Assembly: GCA_964501785.1 (NCBI GenBank)
Contig: CAZCUD010000003.1
Span: 282,366 to 346,365, forward strand
Direction: 5' to 3'
Source of the DNA: DATBSK01 sp964501785
Lineage (GTDB): Bacteria > Actinomycetota > Acidimicrobiia > IMCC26256 > PALSA-555
Length of the DNA: 64,000 nt
Below, piece after piece: positions 31,613-40,409 of the stretch. The notes below the pieces were generated by a model that saw nothing but the letters and a program-made list of their open reading frames with translations, was not told the origin of the DNA and made no database searches. The position numbers and the translations under genes were made by a program. Every line of letters starts with the position of its first letter. The stretch's first letter is position 1.

Positions 31613-32527
31613 ATGCAGCTCAAGCACCTGGATGCCCTCCTGGCGATCGACGAGGAGGGCTCGTTCACCGCCGCTGCCGACTCGCTGTCGACCGTCCAGT
31701 CCAACGTCTCCGAGCAGGTGCGCCAGCTCGAGGCCGAGCTGGGCGCCCGGTTGCTCGTGCGGGGGCGCCACGGTGCCCGCCCGACCGAGTGCGGCACCGC
31801 GGTGATCGCCCGGGCGCGGCGCATCCGGCGCGAGGTGGAGGCCATGCGCGCCGACCTCTCGATGATCCAGGGGCTCGAGACCGGCGACGCCAGCGTCGGG
31901 ATCGTCGGTACCGCGAGCCGGTGGGTGGTGCCGCCGCTGGTCGCCGAGCTGCGGTCGCGCGCTCCTGGCATCCGGCTCCGGGTGGTCGAGGGTGCGTCGG
32001 AGCGCCTCATGGCCGATGTCGCGAGCGGTGAGCTCGCGATGGCCGTGGTGACCGAGCCGGTGACCAACAACCGGCTCGTCGCCCAGACGCTGCTCGAGGA
32101 GGCGCTCGTGGGCGTCGTCCCCGCGGGGATGCTGCTGCCGCGTCCGCCGGTCCCGCTCGGGGCGCTCGTCGAGGCCGGCCTCGTGCTGCCGGCGCGCGAG
32201 AACCCGCTGCGGCGCGAGGTCGAGCAGGCCGCGGCCGACCAGGGCGTCGAGCTGCCGATCACGGTCGAGGTCGAGGGCATCCGGCTCGTGGCCGACCTCG
32301 TCGCCTCGGGTGCCGGCGCCTCGGTGCTCCCCGAGACGGCGGTGCCGCACGAGCTCGTCGAAGCGGTCGACATCGTGCCCATCGCCGAGATGCCCCCGCG
32401 ACGCCTGGCCCTCGTCACCGCACGAGACGGCAGCCTCTCCCTCGCCGATGCCGCGGTGCGCGACGACCTCGTGGCGGTCGTCTCGCGTGGTTGGGCATCC
32501 GAGTCGCGTGGCGCGGCGCACCGCTAG
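31613..32527 (+). CDS. LysR family transcriptional regulator
   Basis: Regulator of 304 residues. The N-terminal winged helix-turn-helix is clear (LKHLDALLAIDEEGSFTAAA, then TVQSNVSEQVRQLEAELGAR), followed by the linker helix and a periplasmic-binding-like effector domain (DASVGIVGTASRWVVPPLVA, SGELAMAVVTEP, VASGAGASVLPETAV). The ATG lies after inverted repeats that may be its operator. The usual divergently read target would be the wbl gene at 31039, but the effector and targets are not known from sequence. Confidence 0.92.
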   Translation: MQLKHLDALLAIDEEGSFTAAADSLSTVQSNVSEQVRQLEAELGARLLVRGRHGARPTECGTAVIARARRIRREVEAMRADLSMIQGLETGDASVGIVGTASRWVVPPLVAELRSRAPGIRLRVVEGASERLMADVASGELAMAVVTEPVTNNRLVAQTLLEEALVGVVPAGMLLPRPPVPLGALVEAGLVLPARENPLRREVEQAAADQGVELPITVEVEGIRLVADLVASGAGASVLPETAVPHELVEAVDIVPIAEMPPRRLALVTARDGSLSLADAAVRDDLVAVVSRGWASESRGAAHR

Positions 32528-32558
32528 CATCCGCGACGAGTCGAACCGAGGGGGAACC

Positions 32559-32831
32559 ATGGCCGACGTGGGTGGATCGGGAGAGGTCCGACGCGCGGAC
32601 GAGATCGGGCGGGGCCCGAAGATGAGCCCGCGTCACATCGTGGCGCTGGTGCTGGTGGTGCTGCTCGTGATCGTCGCGGTGCAGAACCTGGAGGACGCGC
32701 AGTTCAGCGTCCTGTTCTGGGACGTGACGATGCCCCTCGTCGTCATGATCGCGATCTTCGGCGTCGGCGGGTTCGCCGTCGGCTGGCTCATCCGCGGCCG
32801 CCGCGAGAAGCGCGAGCGCCAGAACGACTGA
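32559..32831 (+). CDS. LapA-domain (DUF1049) membrane protein
   Basis: Small protein of 90 residues with two membrane helices (HIVALVLVVLLVIVAVQNLE and VVMIAIFGVGGFAVGWLIRG) separated by DAQFSVLFWDVTMPL, the pattern of LapA-domain proteins. The ATG has GAGGGGG 5 bases upstream. A charged C-terminus (RREKRERQND) is cytoplasmic. In proteobacteria LapA (YciS) helps LapB control LPS synthesis; in this monoderm-type organism the role is unknown. A hairpin spans its stop and that of the convergent VOC gene. Confidence 0.82.
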   Translation: MADVGGSGEVRRADEIGRGPKMSPRHIVALVLVVLLVIVAVQNLEDAQFSVLFWDVTMPLVVMIAIFGVGGFAVGWLIRGRREKRERQND

Positions 32832-32873
32832 GGCGTACCTCGGGCCCGGCATCCGGGCGTGAGGCACGCCTCA
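32829..32873. terminator. Bidirectional hairpin spanning two convergent stops
   Basis: TGAGGCGT (32829-32836) pairs with ACGCCTCA (32866-32873); inside, CCTC pairs with GAGG and GCCCGG (32844-32849) with CCGGGC (32853-32858) around a 3-base loop. The arms include the stop codons of both genes. Confidence 0.7.
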
Positions 32874-33632
32874 GGTGAAGACCAGCGGCGTCCCGTAGAT
32901 CTCGAGCGCGGGCCGTGGGCTCGCCGACTCGAGCTCCAGTCGGTCGATGCCGCTGGTGCCGTCGGGCGACGCCTCGAGCAGCACGCGTCCGCCGCTGTCC
33001 CACTCGAGCTCGACGCGGGCGTCGGTCGCGTCGCCGACCACCTGTCCCTGGAGCAGGTCCCCCAACAGCGCGCGGGCGCCGGCCAGGTCGACGGTGCGCA
33101 GCACGACACGCCGCAGGCGGGCGCGACGCTCCGGTGGTGCGGGCGGTGGCGGGTCGGCCCACCACTGCGGCGCCGCGACGAACCCGCCGCCGCGAGCCAC
33201 CCGGAGCTCGTCGAGGGGCTTGCCGACCTCGAGGGTGCTGTCGGCGAGCTGCACCACGGTGCCGTGCGCATCTCGGGGCAGGAGGAACGCCTCGCGCCAC
33301 ACCGGGTTGCTCAGGTCGACCGACACGGGTGAGAGCCCGTGCTCCCGGATCCGCACGAGCTCGCGCTCGAGGTCCGCGACCTTGAACGTGAGGTGGTGGA
33401 CGCGGTTGCCGTGGCGGGCCAGGAACCGGGCCAGGAAGTCGGTCTGCTCGACGGCCCACGGCTCGAGCATCTCGACCTTCATCCCGCCGGACTCGTCGCC
33501 CAGGAACACCTGCATCGACCGGAAGCCGACGGCGTCACCGCCCGAGAGCACGGTGCCGCCGAGCTCACCCACGAGCGTGGCGATCTGCGCGTTGGCGTCG
33601 CGTGACGCGAAGGCGACGTGGTCGAAGTACAC
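32871..33632 (-). CDS. Glyoxalase/VOC superfamily protein (methylmalonyl-CoA epimerase-like)
   Basis: Protein of 253 residues with two beta-alpha-beta-beta-beta modules. The first (MYFDHVAFASRDANAQIATL, then NRVHHLTFKVADLERELV) looks like the epimerase-type glyoxalase_4 domain with His in DHVAF and HHLTF and Glu in MKVEMLEP as possible metal ligands. The second module (LRRVVLRTVDLAGARALLGD, EWDSGGRVLLEASP) is diverged. The start is GTG. The substrate is unknown. Confidence 0.78.
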   Translation of the reverse strand: MYFDHVAFASRDANAQIATLVGELGGTVLSGGDAVGFRSMQVFLGDESGGMKVEMLEPWAVEQTDFLARFLARHGNRVHHLTFKVADLERELVRIREHGLSPVSVDLSNPVWREAFLLPRDAHGTVVQLADSTLEVGKPLDELRVARGGGFVAAPQWWADPPPPAPPERRARLRRVVLRTVDLAGARALLGDLLQGQVVGDATDARVELEWDSGGRVLLEASPDGTSGIDRLELESASPRPALEIYGTPLVFT

Positions 33633-33678
33633 GAGAGCGATGTCCTGTGGGCGGCGTTCGCGCGAACGTGAGGCCGGC

Positions 33679-34566
33679 TCAGACCGGGACGGGCTCGGAG
33701 GGCGCGGAAGGCGCGGGTGGCGGGGGCTCCCGCTCGGCGCCCTGGTCGTCCCCGTCGGTGTCGTGGTCGGTGCCCCGGGCGTCGCCGGTCGACGGGCGGC
33801 GGCCCGCCCTGGTGAACAGACGGGCCAGCATGTACCCGACGGCGAGGACCAGGAAGCCGCCCACCGCGTCGAGGAAGTAGTGGTTGGCCGTCAGCACGAT
33901 CGTCGTCACCGTGCCGATCGGGTAGAGGATCGCGAGCACCTTCGCCCACGTGTGCTTCACGCGCGGCACGAGGGCGCACGTGCACCACAGCGCCCACGCG
34001 CAGTGCACGCTCGGCATCGCCGCGTACTGGTTGGAGATCTTGTTGACCGCGCCCTGGTTGAACGACCAGAACGTCGGGTACTTGGCCAACGTGTCGACGA
34101 ACCCGTACGACTCGGGGAGCAGACGGGGCGGCATGAGCGGCCAGAGCGCGAAGCCGATCAGGGCCAGGCCGGTGGTGATCGCGATCGTGTTGCGGAACAG
34201 CGGGTAGTCGTCGCTGAACTTGCGGTACAGGAACACGAGCACGCCGGTCGTGACGACGAAGTGCAGCGAGCCGTAGAAGTAGTTGCTGCCGATGATGAGC
34301 GGTCGGAGCTCGAGTGCCCAGCGGTGGATGGCGTGCTCGTGGTTGATGCCGAGCGACTCCTGCCAACCCATGAGCTTGATCGCGTTCGCCCGCGCGACTC
34401 CCGGGCTGCCCTCGTTGGAGTTCCGGATGGCGGAGTAGACGAAGTAGAACGCGAGCACGAAGGCGATCTCGGCCCACCAGTAGAGCACCGAGCCGTCGCT
34501 CAGCCGGCGGGCACCCGGAAGCCGCCGGTGGAGCGGGATGGTCTCGTCGGCGTGGGTGAGGCTCAT
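33679..34566 (-). CDS. PAP2/AUR1-like membrane phosphatase or phosphotransferase
   Basis: Membrane protein of 295 residues with about six helices. Active-site stretches of the inositolphosphotransferase/PAP2 group are LWPLMPPRLLPESYG, YAAMPSVHCAWALWCTC (His) and LTANHYFLDAVGGFLVL (His and Asp). It ends in an acidic Pro-rich tail (EREPPPPAPSAPSEP). The ATG overlaps the stop of the upstream flippase-like gene by 4 bases. Relatives transfer or remove phospho-head groups on lipids, so a role in phosphoinositol-lipid or polyprenyl-lipid metabolism is likely but inferred. Confidence 0.84.
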   Translation of the reverse strand: MSLTHADETIPLHRRLPGARRLSDGSVLYWWAEIAFVLAFYFVYSAIRNSNEGSPGVARANAIKLMGWQESLGINHEHAIHRWALELRPLIIGSNYFYGSLHFVVTTGVLVFLYRKFSDDYPLFRNTIAITTGLALIGFALWPLMPPRLLPESYGFVDTLAKYPTFWSFNQGAVNKISNQYAAMPSVHCAWALWCTCALVPRVKHTWAKVLAILYPIGTVTTIVLTANHYFLDAVGGFLVLAVGYMLARLFTRAGRRPSTGDARGTDHDTDGDDQGAEREPPPPAPSAPSEPVPV

Positions 34567-35591
34567 CGCCGCTCTGCGGCCGCGGTGGCGGGCCGACTCG
34601 TAGGCCGCGGATCGACCTTTGCGACGTGGCCGTGGTGGCCGATCGCGAACGCGGGCGCCCCGGCGACGCTCACGACGATCGTCATCGCGTACCACAGCAG
34701 ACCGAGCGCGACGGCCTGACCGGTCGGCACGCCCAGAGGGACGAGCAGGAGCGCGAGCAAGCCTTCGCGCACGCCGAGGCCGCCGACCGAGATCGGCAGC
34801 ACCTGCAGCATGGCGACGGCGGGGATGTACGCGAACACCGCGCCGTTGGGGATCGTGAGCCCGATCGTGTGCACCGCGCAGTACACCGAGGCGAGCACGG
34901 TCATCTGGTAGGCGAACGCGGCGACGATCGCGCCCAGGGCGTCGCGCTTGTCGCGGCGGAGTCGGTCGACGCCCACGTGGACGATGCCGATGAAGCGCGT
35001 CCAGTTCGCCCGGTGCACGAAGCGACCGGCCAAGCGCGGGCTCGCGGAGAGCAGGAGGATCGCGGCGAGCGCGGCGAGCGTGGCGAACGCGGTGACGACG
35101 GCGATCCACGACCGCGACTCGCCGAAGAGGTCGGGTCGGATGAGGAAGCCGACCAGCGTGAGGACGGGGAGCGCGACGAAGCCGGTGAGGCGCTCGAGCA
35201 CGACCGACGCGAACGCGACCTCGGTCGAGCCGGTGTCCTTCGAGCAGCGGCTGATGCGCAGCACGTCACCGCCGACCGTCGACGGCAGGGCGTTGCCGAC
35301 GAACTGGCCGGCGAAGTAGTGCTTCAGGAGCACTCGCAGCGGGATGTGCTGGTCGTAGACGGCGAGGGTGCGCTGCCAGCGCCAGGCGGCGACGACGAAG
35401 CTCAGCGCCATGAGGAGCAGGCCCGAGAACAGGAACGCGAGCGTCCCGGGGAGGCTGCGGTCGGGCGGGACGAAGTCGTCGGGGTCGATCTTGACGAGGA
35501 GGACGGCGAGCAGCCCCAGGCTGACGACGTAGCGGCCCCAGCGGACCCAGGGGCTGTGACGGCGCGCGGGGGCCGTCGGGGTTGCCGCCAT
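34563..35591 (-). CDS. Lysylphosphatidylglycerol synthase TM-like / flippase-like membrane protein
   Basis: Integral membrane protein of 342 residues of the UPF0104 (MprF N-terminal) family. Typical stretches are HYFAGQFVGNALPSTVGGDV followed by LRISRC, ASVVLERLTGFVALPVLTLV, and QVLPISVGGLGVREGLLALL. It lacks the cytosolic aminoacyltransferase domain of MprF, so it would be the flippase-like part only. It is coupled by ATGA to the PAP2-like gene, which suggests that both act on the same lipid. A TAATCT box 6 bases before the ATG points to a leaderless start. Confidence 0.87.
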   Translation of the reverse strand: MAATPTAPARRHSPWVRWGRYVVSLGLLAVLLVKIDPDDFVPPDRSLPGTLAFLFSGLLLMALSFVVAAWRWQRTLAVYDQHIPLRVLLKHYFAGQFVGNALPSTVGGDVLRISRCSKDTGSTEVAFASVVLERLTGFVALPVLTLVGFLIRPDLFGESRSWIAVVTAFATLAALAAILLLSASPRLAGRFVHRANWTRFIGIVHVGVDRLRRDKRDALGAIVAAFAYQMTVLASVYCAVHTIGLTIPNGAVFAYIPAVAMLQVLPISVGGLGVREGLLALLLVPLGVPTGQAVALGLLWYAMTIVVSVAGAPAFAIGHHGHVAKVDPRPTSRPATAAAERR

Positions 35592-35597
35592 CTACGT

Positions 35598-35603
35598 AGA
35601 TTA
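35598..35603 (-). promoter_or_regulatory. -10 box (TAATCT) of the flippase-like gene
   Basis: On the minus strand TAATCT ends 6 bases before the ATG at 35591. It is part of the 12-base palindrome ATCTACGTAGAT (35590-35601). Confidence 0.55.
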
Positions 35604-35659
35604 CGGGCCGGAGAAGCCGGACGTCCCGTCGTCGCAACATCGGGGAAAGGTTCACCCTC

Positions 35660-36511
35660 ATGGGCCCAGCCGTGGGCGAGCGCACCGAGCGGGTCGTCAC
35701 CGACGACGGCGTGGGCCTCGTCGTCGAGCGCCTCGGCTCCGGGCCGCCCTTCCTGATGGTGCACGGGTTCACGGGCGCCAAGGAGGACTTCGCCGACCAC
35801 GCGCCCCACTTCGCCGAGCACGTCGAGGTCGTCGTGTTCGACCACCGCGGCCACGGGGCGAGCGACGGCCCCGACGACGTGGCGGCCTACTCGCTCGATC
35901 GCCTCGCCGCCGACACGCTTGCCGTCGCCGACGCGCTCGGGCTCGACCGGTTCACGCTGCTCGGCTACTCGATGGGCGGGATGGTCGCCCGGCGCCTCGT
36001 CCTGGCGCACCCCGAGCGGGTCGATGCGCTCGTCCTCCTCGACACGTCACCTGGGCCTCCGGCCGACATCGACCCCGACCTCGCCGACGTCGCCGCCCAG
36101 GTCGCGCTCGACCAGGGGATGACCGTGCTGCGCGAGATCCTCGACGAGGCCGACGTGCTCGGGACGGAAGCCGACCGCCGGATGCGGCGCGAGCGGCCGG
36201 GGTACGTCGAGTTCGCGGCCCGCAAGTGGGCCGACGTGCGGCCGGCCGCGTACGCCGCGCTGGCGCACGAGATCACCCATCAACCCGACGAGCTGGCCCG
36301 GATGCGCGAGATCACGTGCCCGACGCTCGTGATCGTCGGCGAGCAGGACAAGAGCTTCCTCGGCGCGGCCGATGCGATGAGCCGAACGATCCCCGACGCG
36401 CAGCTCGTGACCATCCCCGACGCCGGGCACGTCCCCCAGGTCGAGAACCCCGACGCCTACTTCGCGGCTGTCGATGCGTTCCTCCGCCGAGTGTCGGAGG
36501 TGAAGGCATGA
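35660..36511 (+). CDS. Alpha/beta-hydrolase
   Basis: Serine hydrolase of 283 residues. The oxyanion motif is MVHGFTG, the nucleophile elbow is GYSMGG, and the likely acid and His are in VIVGEQDKSF and DAGHVPQVENPDAYF. The pattern is that of the MhpC/haloperoxidase-like esterase group. The ThDP enzyme gene starts in its stop codon (ATGA), so the two are translated together and may serve one catabolic step. The substrate is unknown. Confidence 0.88.
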   Translation: MGPAVGERTERVVTDDGVGLVVERLGSGPPFLMVHGFTGAKEDFADHAPHFAEHVEVVVFDHRGHGASDGPDDVAAYSLDRLAADTLAVADALGLDRFTLLGYSMGGMVARRLVLAHPERVDALVLLDTSPGPPADIDPDLADVAAQVALDQGMTVLREILDEADVLGTEADRRMRRERPGYVEFAARKWADVRPAAYAALAHEITHQPDELARMREITCPTLVIVGEQDKSFLGAADAMSRTIPDAQLVTIPDAGHVPQVENPDAYFAAVDAFLRRVSEVKA

Positions 36512-38100
36512 CTTCCGACGCGGGGCACGTCGCGGCCGCGACGTTGCGCGAGCACGACGTCGACACGCTGTTCACGCTGTCGGGTGGGCACCTGTTCCCC
36601 CTCTACGACGGCTGCGTGAAGCACGACGTGCGCCTGATCGACACCCGCCACGAGCAGACGGCGGCGTTCGCGGCCGAGGGCTGGGCCAAGGTCACCCGCC
36701 GCGTGGGCGTCGCCGCGCTGACCGCGGGTCCGGGGGTGACCAACGGTGTGAGCGCGATCACGAGCGCGTTCCTCAACGGATCGCCCGTGTGCGTGATCGG
36801 GGGCCGGGCGCCCCACGCCCGCTGGGGGGTCGGCTCCCTCCAGGAGCTCGACCACGTTCCCATCGTCGCGTCCGTGACGAAGCACGCGGCGACGCTCGAG
36901 ACGCCCGACGAGGTGGGGCCCGGGCTCGACCACGCGCTGCGCGAGGCGGCCGCCGCGCACCGCGGCCCCACGTTCGTCGACGTCCCGCTCGACGCCTGGG
37001 GCGCGACGTCGGCAGCGGTGGTGGCGCCCGAGCGCACCGTCCCCGGCCTGCCCGACATGGGTGCGGTCGCCGATCTCGTGCGAGCGGCGCGGCGGCCGGT
37101 GCTGATGATCGGCGGCGACGTCTACTGGGGCGGCGCCGAGGCCGAGGTGCTCGCGTTCGCCGAGGCCGCCCGGATGCCGGTGTTCGCGAACGACATGGGG
37201 CGCGGCGTCGTCGCCGCCGACCACGAGCTCGCGTTCTCGAGGGCACGGTCGGTCGCGTTCAAGGACGCCGACCTGATGATCGTCGCCGGCACCCCACTCG
37301 ACTTCCGGCTCGGGTTCGGGTCGTTCGACGCCCCCGTCGTGCACCTGGTCGACAGCGCGGAAGGCATCGCGTCGCACGTCGGGCTCGAGGCATCGGTCGC
37401 GGGTGACTTCGTCGCGATGTTCGCTGCGCTGGCCGAGTCCGCGGGGCGCGGTGACGACGACGGCTGGGTCACACGGCTCCGGGACGAGGAGAGCGCGAAG
37501 CGAGCTACCGAGCACGACCGGCTCACGTCCGACGCCACGCCGATCGATCCGGCGCGGATCTACGGCGAGCTGCGCGAGCGGCTCGATCGCGACGCGGTGG
37601 TAATCGGAGACGGGGGCGACTTCGTCTCGTACATGGGGAAGTACGTCGACACCTACACGCCGGGGTGCTTCCTCGGGCCGGGCCCGTACGGCTGCCTCGG
37701 CAGCGGCACCGGGTACGCCCTCGCGGCCGCGCTCGCTCACCCCGACCGTCAGGTCGTCGTCTGCTACGGCGACGGCGCGATCGGGTTCACGCTCGGCGAC
37801 CTCGACACGCTCGTCCGCCACGGCGTGAACGTGACCGCCGTGGTCGGCAACAACGGCATCTGGGGGCTCGAGAAGCACCCGATGCAGATGATCTTCGGGT
37901 ACGACGTCGTGGCCGAGCTGCGTCCCGGCACCCGCTACGACGAGGTGGCCACCGCGCTCGGCGGCCACGGCGAGCTCGTCGAAGCGCCCGGCGACGTCGG
38001 ACCGGCGCTCGACCGGGCCCTCGCGCACGACGGCCTGTCGGTGGTGAACGTGCTCACCGACCCTGCCGACGCCTACCCGAGATCGAGCAACCTCGGCTGA
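36508..38100 (+). CDS. Thiamine diphosphate-dependent enzyme (2-hydroxyacyl-CoA lyase / acetolactate synthase-like)
   Basis: ThDP enzyme of 530 residues. The cofactor motif GDGAIGFTLGDLDTLVRHGV followed by NN (VVGNNGIWGLEK) is clear, and the catalytic Glu is in DTRHEQTAAFAAEGWAK. The middle domain (RRPVLMIGGDVYWGG) looks like the FAD/ADP-binding domain of oxalyl-CoA decarboxylase and 2-hydroxyacyl-CoA lyase. Those enzymes cleave or join formyl-CoA; acetolactate synthase is the other possibility, but no small subunit or ilv gene is near. It is coupled to an alpha/beta-hydrolase. Substrate unknown. Confidence 0.86.
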   Translation: MTSDAGHVAAATLREHDVDTLFTLSGGHLFPLYDGCVKHDVRLIDTRHEQTAAFAAEGWAKVTRRVGVAALTAGPGVTNGVSAITSAFLNGSPVCVIGGRAPHARWGVGSLQELDHVPIVASVTKHAATLETPDEVGPGLDHALREAAAAHRGPTFVDVPLDAWGATSAAVVAPERTVPGLPDMGAVADLVRAARRPVLMIGGDVYWGGAEAEVLAFAEAARMPVFANDMGRGVVAADHELAFSRARSVAFKDADLMIVAGTPLDFRLGFGSFDAPVVHLVDSAEGIASHVGLEASVAGDFVAMFAALAESAGRGDDDGWVTRLRDEESAKRATEHDRLTSDATPIDPARIYGELRERLDRDAVVIGDGGDFVSYMGKYVDTYTPGCFLGPGPYGCLGSGTGYALAAALAHPDRQVVVCYGDGAIGFTLGDLDTLVRHGVNVTAVVGNNGIWGLEKHPMQMIFGYDVVAELRPGTRYDEVATALGGHGELVEAPGDVGPALDRALAHDGLSVVNVLTDPADAYPRSSNLG

Positions 38101-38119
38101 GCCGACCTCGGCGTGGGAT

Positions 38120-38602
38120 TCAGCGCGCCGAGGGGTTGGGGCAGGGCTTCCAGTCGCCGTCCTCGAGGACCACGCGCAGCTCGTAGGTCTTGCGGTCGTC
38201 GTCGTTGTCGGGCGTGTCCTCGTTGCTGAGCGTGTAGTCGACGGTGGCGACGTCGCCGTCTCGGTCGACGCCGAAGGGGTTGACCCCGATCGTGTCGTTG
38301 CCGGGGAAGTTGCGGGTGATCGTCTCGATCGCCGCGTCGGGATCGTCGCTGTCGGCGTCGCAGAGCTGGGCCGCGGCGGCGGTGACCCGACCGCTGCGCA
38401 CGTCGTCGAGGAAGTCGTCGGCCGCCTGGTACGGCGGCAGGGTGCGGGTCGCGAACAAGACGCCACCGACGATCCACAGCACGACGACGAGACCGATGAT
38501 GACCAGGAAGACGGGCAGCCACCGGCGACGCCGGCGCGGCGGGCCCGTCGGGACGGGCGCGGTCGCCGGCGGCGGGGGCGCGGGGGTCGTCGGCTCGCTC
38601 AC
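38120..38602 (-). CDS. Membrane-anchored protein with extracytoplasmic NTF2-like domain
   Basis: Protein of 160 residues: a Pro-rich cytoplasmic start (TPAPPPPATAPVPTGPPRRR), one membrane helix (LPVFLVIIGLVVVLWIVGGV), then about 100 extracytoplasmic residues (PYQAADDFLDDVRSGRVTAA through RKTYELRVVLEDGDWKPC) with the pattern of a DUF4878/NTF2-like domain and two Cys that may form a disulfide. The GTG overlaps the stop of the upstream thioesterase gene (GTGA). Function unknown. Confidence 0.75.
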   Translation of the reverse strand: MSEPTTPAPPPPATAPVPTGPPRRRRRWLPVFLVIIGLVVVLWIVGGVLFATRTLPPYQAADDFLDDVRSGRVTAAAAQLCDADSDDPDAAIETITRNFPGNDTIGVNPFGVDRDGDVATVDYTLSNEDTPDNDDDRKTYELRVVLEDGDWKPCPNPSAR

Positions 38603-39000
38603 GCGTCGACCGCGGGCTCGGCGCCCGCCGCCTTCTCGAGGAACCGCTCCCGCTCGACCACCACCCGCGTGATCCGACCGGCGGCCACCAGGCCGCGGCC
38701 GTCGCTCACCGACACCCGGAAGGTGAGGCGCCGGCTCTCGACGTTCTCGAGCGTGGCCTCCGCGTGGACCCGCCCACCGACCGCGGTGGGCGCCAGGTGG
38801 TCGAGCTGCACGCGGTATCCGACGGTCGTCTCCTGGTCGCCGAGCTCGCCGGTGACCGCCTGCACGGTGGCCTCCTCGGCCAGCCGCACGACGCGCGGCG
38901 TGGCGAGGACCGGCACGTCACCGCTGTGCAGCGCGAGCGCGGTGTCGTCGTCGGTGACGGTCATCGACGCCGTGGCGGAGAGGCCGGGCCGCAGTGGCAT
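38599..39000 (-). CDS. FlK-like hotdog thioesterase
   Basis: Hotdog-fold acyl-CoA thioesterase of 133 residues. Thr34, Glu42 and His68 (in LATPRVV, LAEEATV and QLDHLAPT) have exactly the spacing of the catalytic Thr42, Glu50 and His76 of fluoroacetyl-CoA thioesterase FlK, and Gly61 (TTVGYRV) fits FlK Gly69. The Phe lid that gives FlK its fluorine selectivity is not obvious (Asp28 stands near the Phe36 position). A general short acyl-CoA hydrolase is therefore as likely as fluoroacetyl-CoA. It is divergent from tldD. Confidence 0.82.
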   Translation of the reverse strand: MPLRPGLSATASMTVTDDDTALALHSGDVPVLATPRVVRLAEEATVQAVTGELGDQETTVGYRVQLDHLAPTAVGGRVHAEATLENVESRRLTFRVSVSDGRGLVAAGRITRVVVERERFLEKAAGAEPAVDA

Positions 39001-39020
39001 TGGCCTACCCTAGCGAGCCG

Positions 39021-40409
39021 GTGATCGAACAGGACATCCTCGAGCGGACCCTCGCCAGGGCCCTGACCAACGGCGGCGACTTCGCCGAGGTCTTCGGTGA
39101 GGACCGCGCGACCTCGAGCGCCCGCTTCGACGACGGGCGGGTCGAGGAGCTCGTCAACGGCCGGGCGCGGGGCGCGGGCGTGCGCGTCGTGCGCGGCGAC
39201 ACCACCGGCTACGCCCACACCGCGGACCTGAGCGAGCGCGGCCTCGCCGAAGCTGCCGATGCGGCCGCGGCCGCGGCGCGCGACGGCGACGGTGCGAGCC
39301 GCGTCGTGGCGCTCACGGAGCAGCCGACGACGCCCTACGTCCCGACGATGCCTCCCGACTCCGTGCCCAAGGCGCGCAAGGTGGAGCTGCTGCGCGTCGC
39401 CGACGAGGTCGCCCGGGATCAGGGCGACTCGATCAGCCAGGTGAGCGCCTCGTACGCCGACGCGCGCCGGCGCATCCTCGTCGCCAACAGCGACGGTCTG
39501 CTCGCCGAGGACGACCAGACTCGCACCCGGTTCGCCGTGCAGTGCGTCGCGGTCGGCGACACGGGGCGTCAGACGGGCACGGAGGGGCCCGGTCGCACGC
39601 TCGGCTTCGAGCTGTTCGACGAGATCGACGCGGCCGACGTCGCCCGCATCGCCGCCGAGCGGGCGCTCACGATGCTGCGTGCTCGTCCCGCGCCGTCGGG
39701 GAAGCTGCCCGTCGTGCTGCGCAAGGGCGCCGGCGGCGTGCTCTTCCACGAGGCCTGCGGGCACGGCCTCGAGGCCGATCTCGTCGGCCGCGACGCCTCG
39801 GTGTTCAAGGGCATGGTGGGCGAGCGGGTCGCCGCGCCGGGCGTCACCCTGGTCGACGACGGCACGTACCGGCGCGAGTGGGGCACGAGCGCGATCGACG
39901 ACGAGGGCGCACCGACGCGGCGCAACGTCCTGATCGACGACGGTGTGCTCACCGACTACATGTGGGACCTCACCCGGGCGCGCAAGCAGGGACGCGTCAG
40001 CAGCGGCAACGGACGGCGCGAGACGTACCGCGACCTGCCGATGGTGCGGATGACGAACACGTTCCTGCTCGAAGGCGACGAAGACCCGGAGGGCATCATC
40101 GGGCGCACCGAGCGCGGCCTCTACTGCGCCGCCCTCGGCGGCGGGCAGGTGAACACTGCGACCGGCGACTTCGTGTTCGGGGTCACCGAGGCGTACCTGA
40201 TCGAGCACGGTGAGATCACCGAGCCGGTGCGCGCCGCGCAGCTCATCGGCAACGGCCCCGAGGTCCTGCGCCTCGTGGACGCCGTCGGCAACGACTTCGA
40301 CACCTGGACGGGCACGTGCGGCAAGGACGGCCAGGGCGTCCCCGTGTCGTCCGGTCAGCCGACCCTTCGAGTCGCCGAGCTCACCGTCGGCGGCACCGCC
40401 GGCTCTTGA
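39021..40409 (+). CDS. tldD: Metallopeptidase TldD
   Basis: Catalytic half of the TldD/TldE heterodimeric protease, which trims unfolded or ribosomal leader peptides. The zinc motif HExxxH is HEACGH (His243, Glu244, His248) in GAGGVLFHEACGHGLEADLV; other family stretches are YRREWGTSAIDDEG, RNVLIDDGVLTDYMWD and the C-terminal Cys in TWTGTCGKDGQGVPVSSGQP. The GTG at 39021 is preferred because TACCCT lies 9 bases upstream and GTG 38994 would overlap the divergent gene. TldE follows with a TTGA overlap. In other bacteria the pair matures RiPPs; no precursor was found here. Confidence 0.93.
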   Translation: MIEQDILERTLARALTNGGDFAEVFGEDRATSSARFDDGRVEELVNGRARGAGVRVVRGDTTGYAHTADLSERGLAEAADAAAAAARDGDGASRVVALTEQPTTPYVPTMPPDSVPKARKVELLRVADEVARDQGDSISQVSASYADARRRILVANSDGLLAEDDQTRTRFAVQCVAVGDTGRQTGTEGPGRTLGFELFDEIDAADVARIAAERALTMLRARPAPSGKLPVVLRKGAGGVLFHEACGHGLEADLVGRDASVFKGMVGERVAAPGVTLVDDGTYRREWGTSAIDDEGAPTRRNVLIDDGVLTDYMWDLTRARKQGRVSSGNGRRETYRDLPMVRMTNTFLLEGDEDPEGIIGRTERGLYCAALGGGQVNTATGDFVFGVTEAYLIEHGEITEPVRAAQLIGNGPEVLRLVDAVGNDFDTWTGTCGKDGQGVPVSSGQPTLRVAELTVGGTAGS

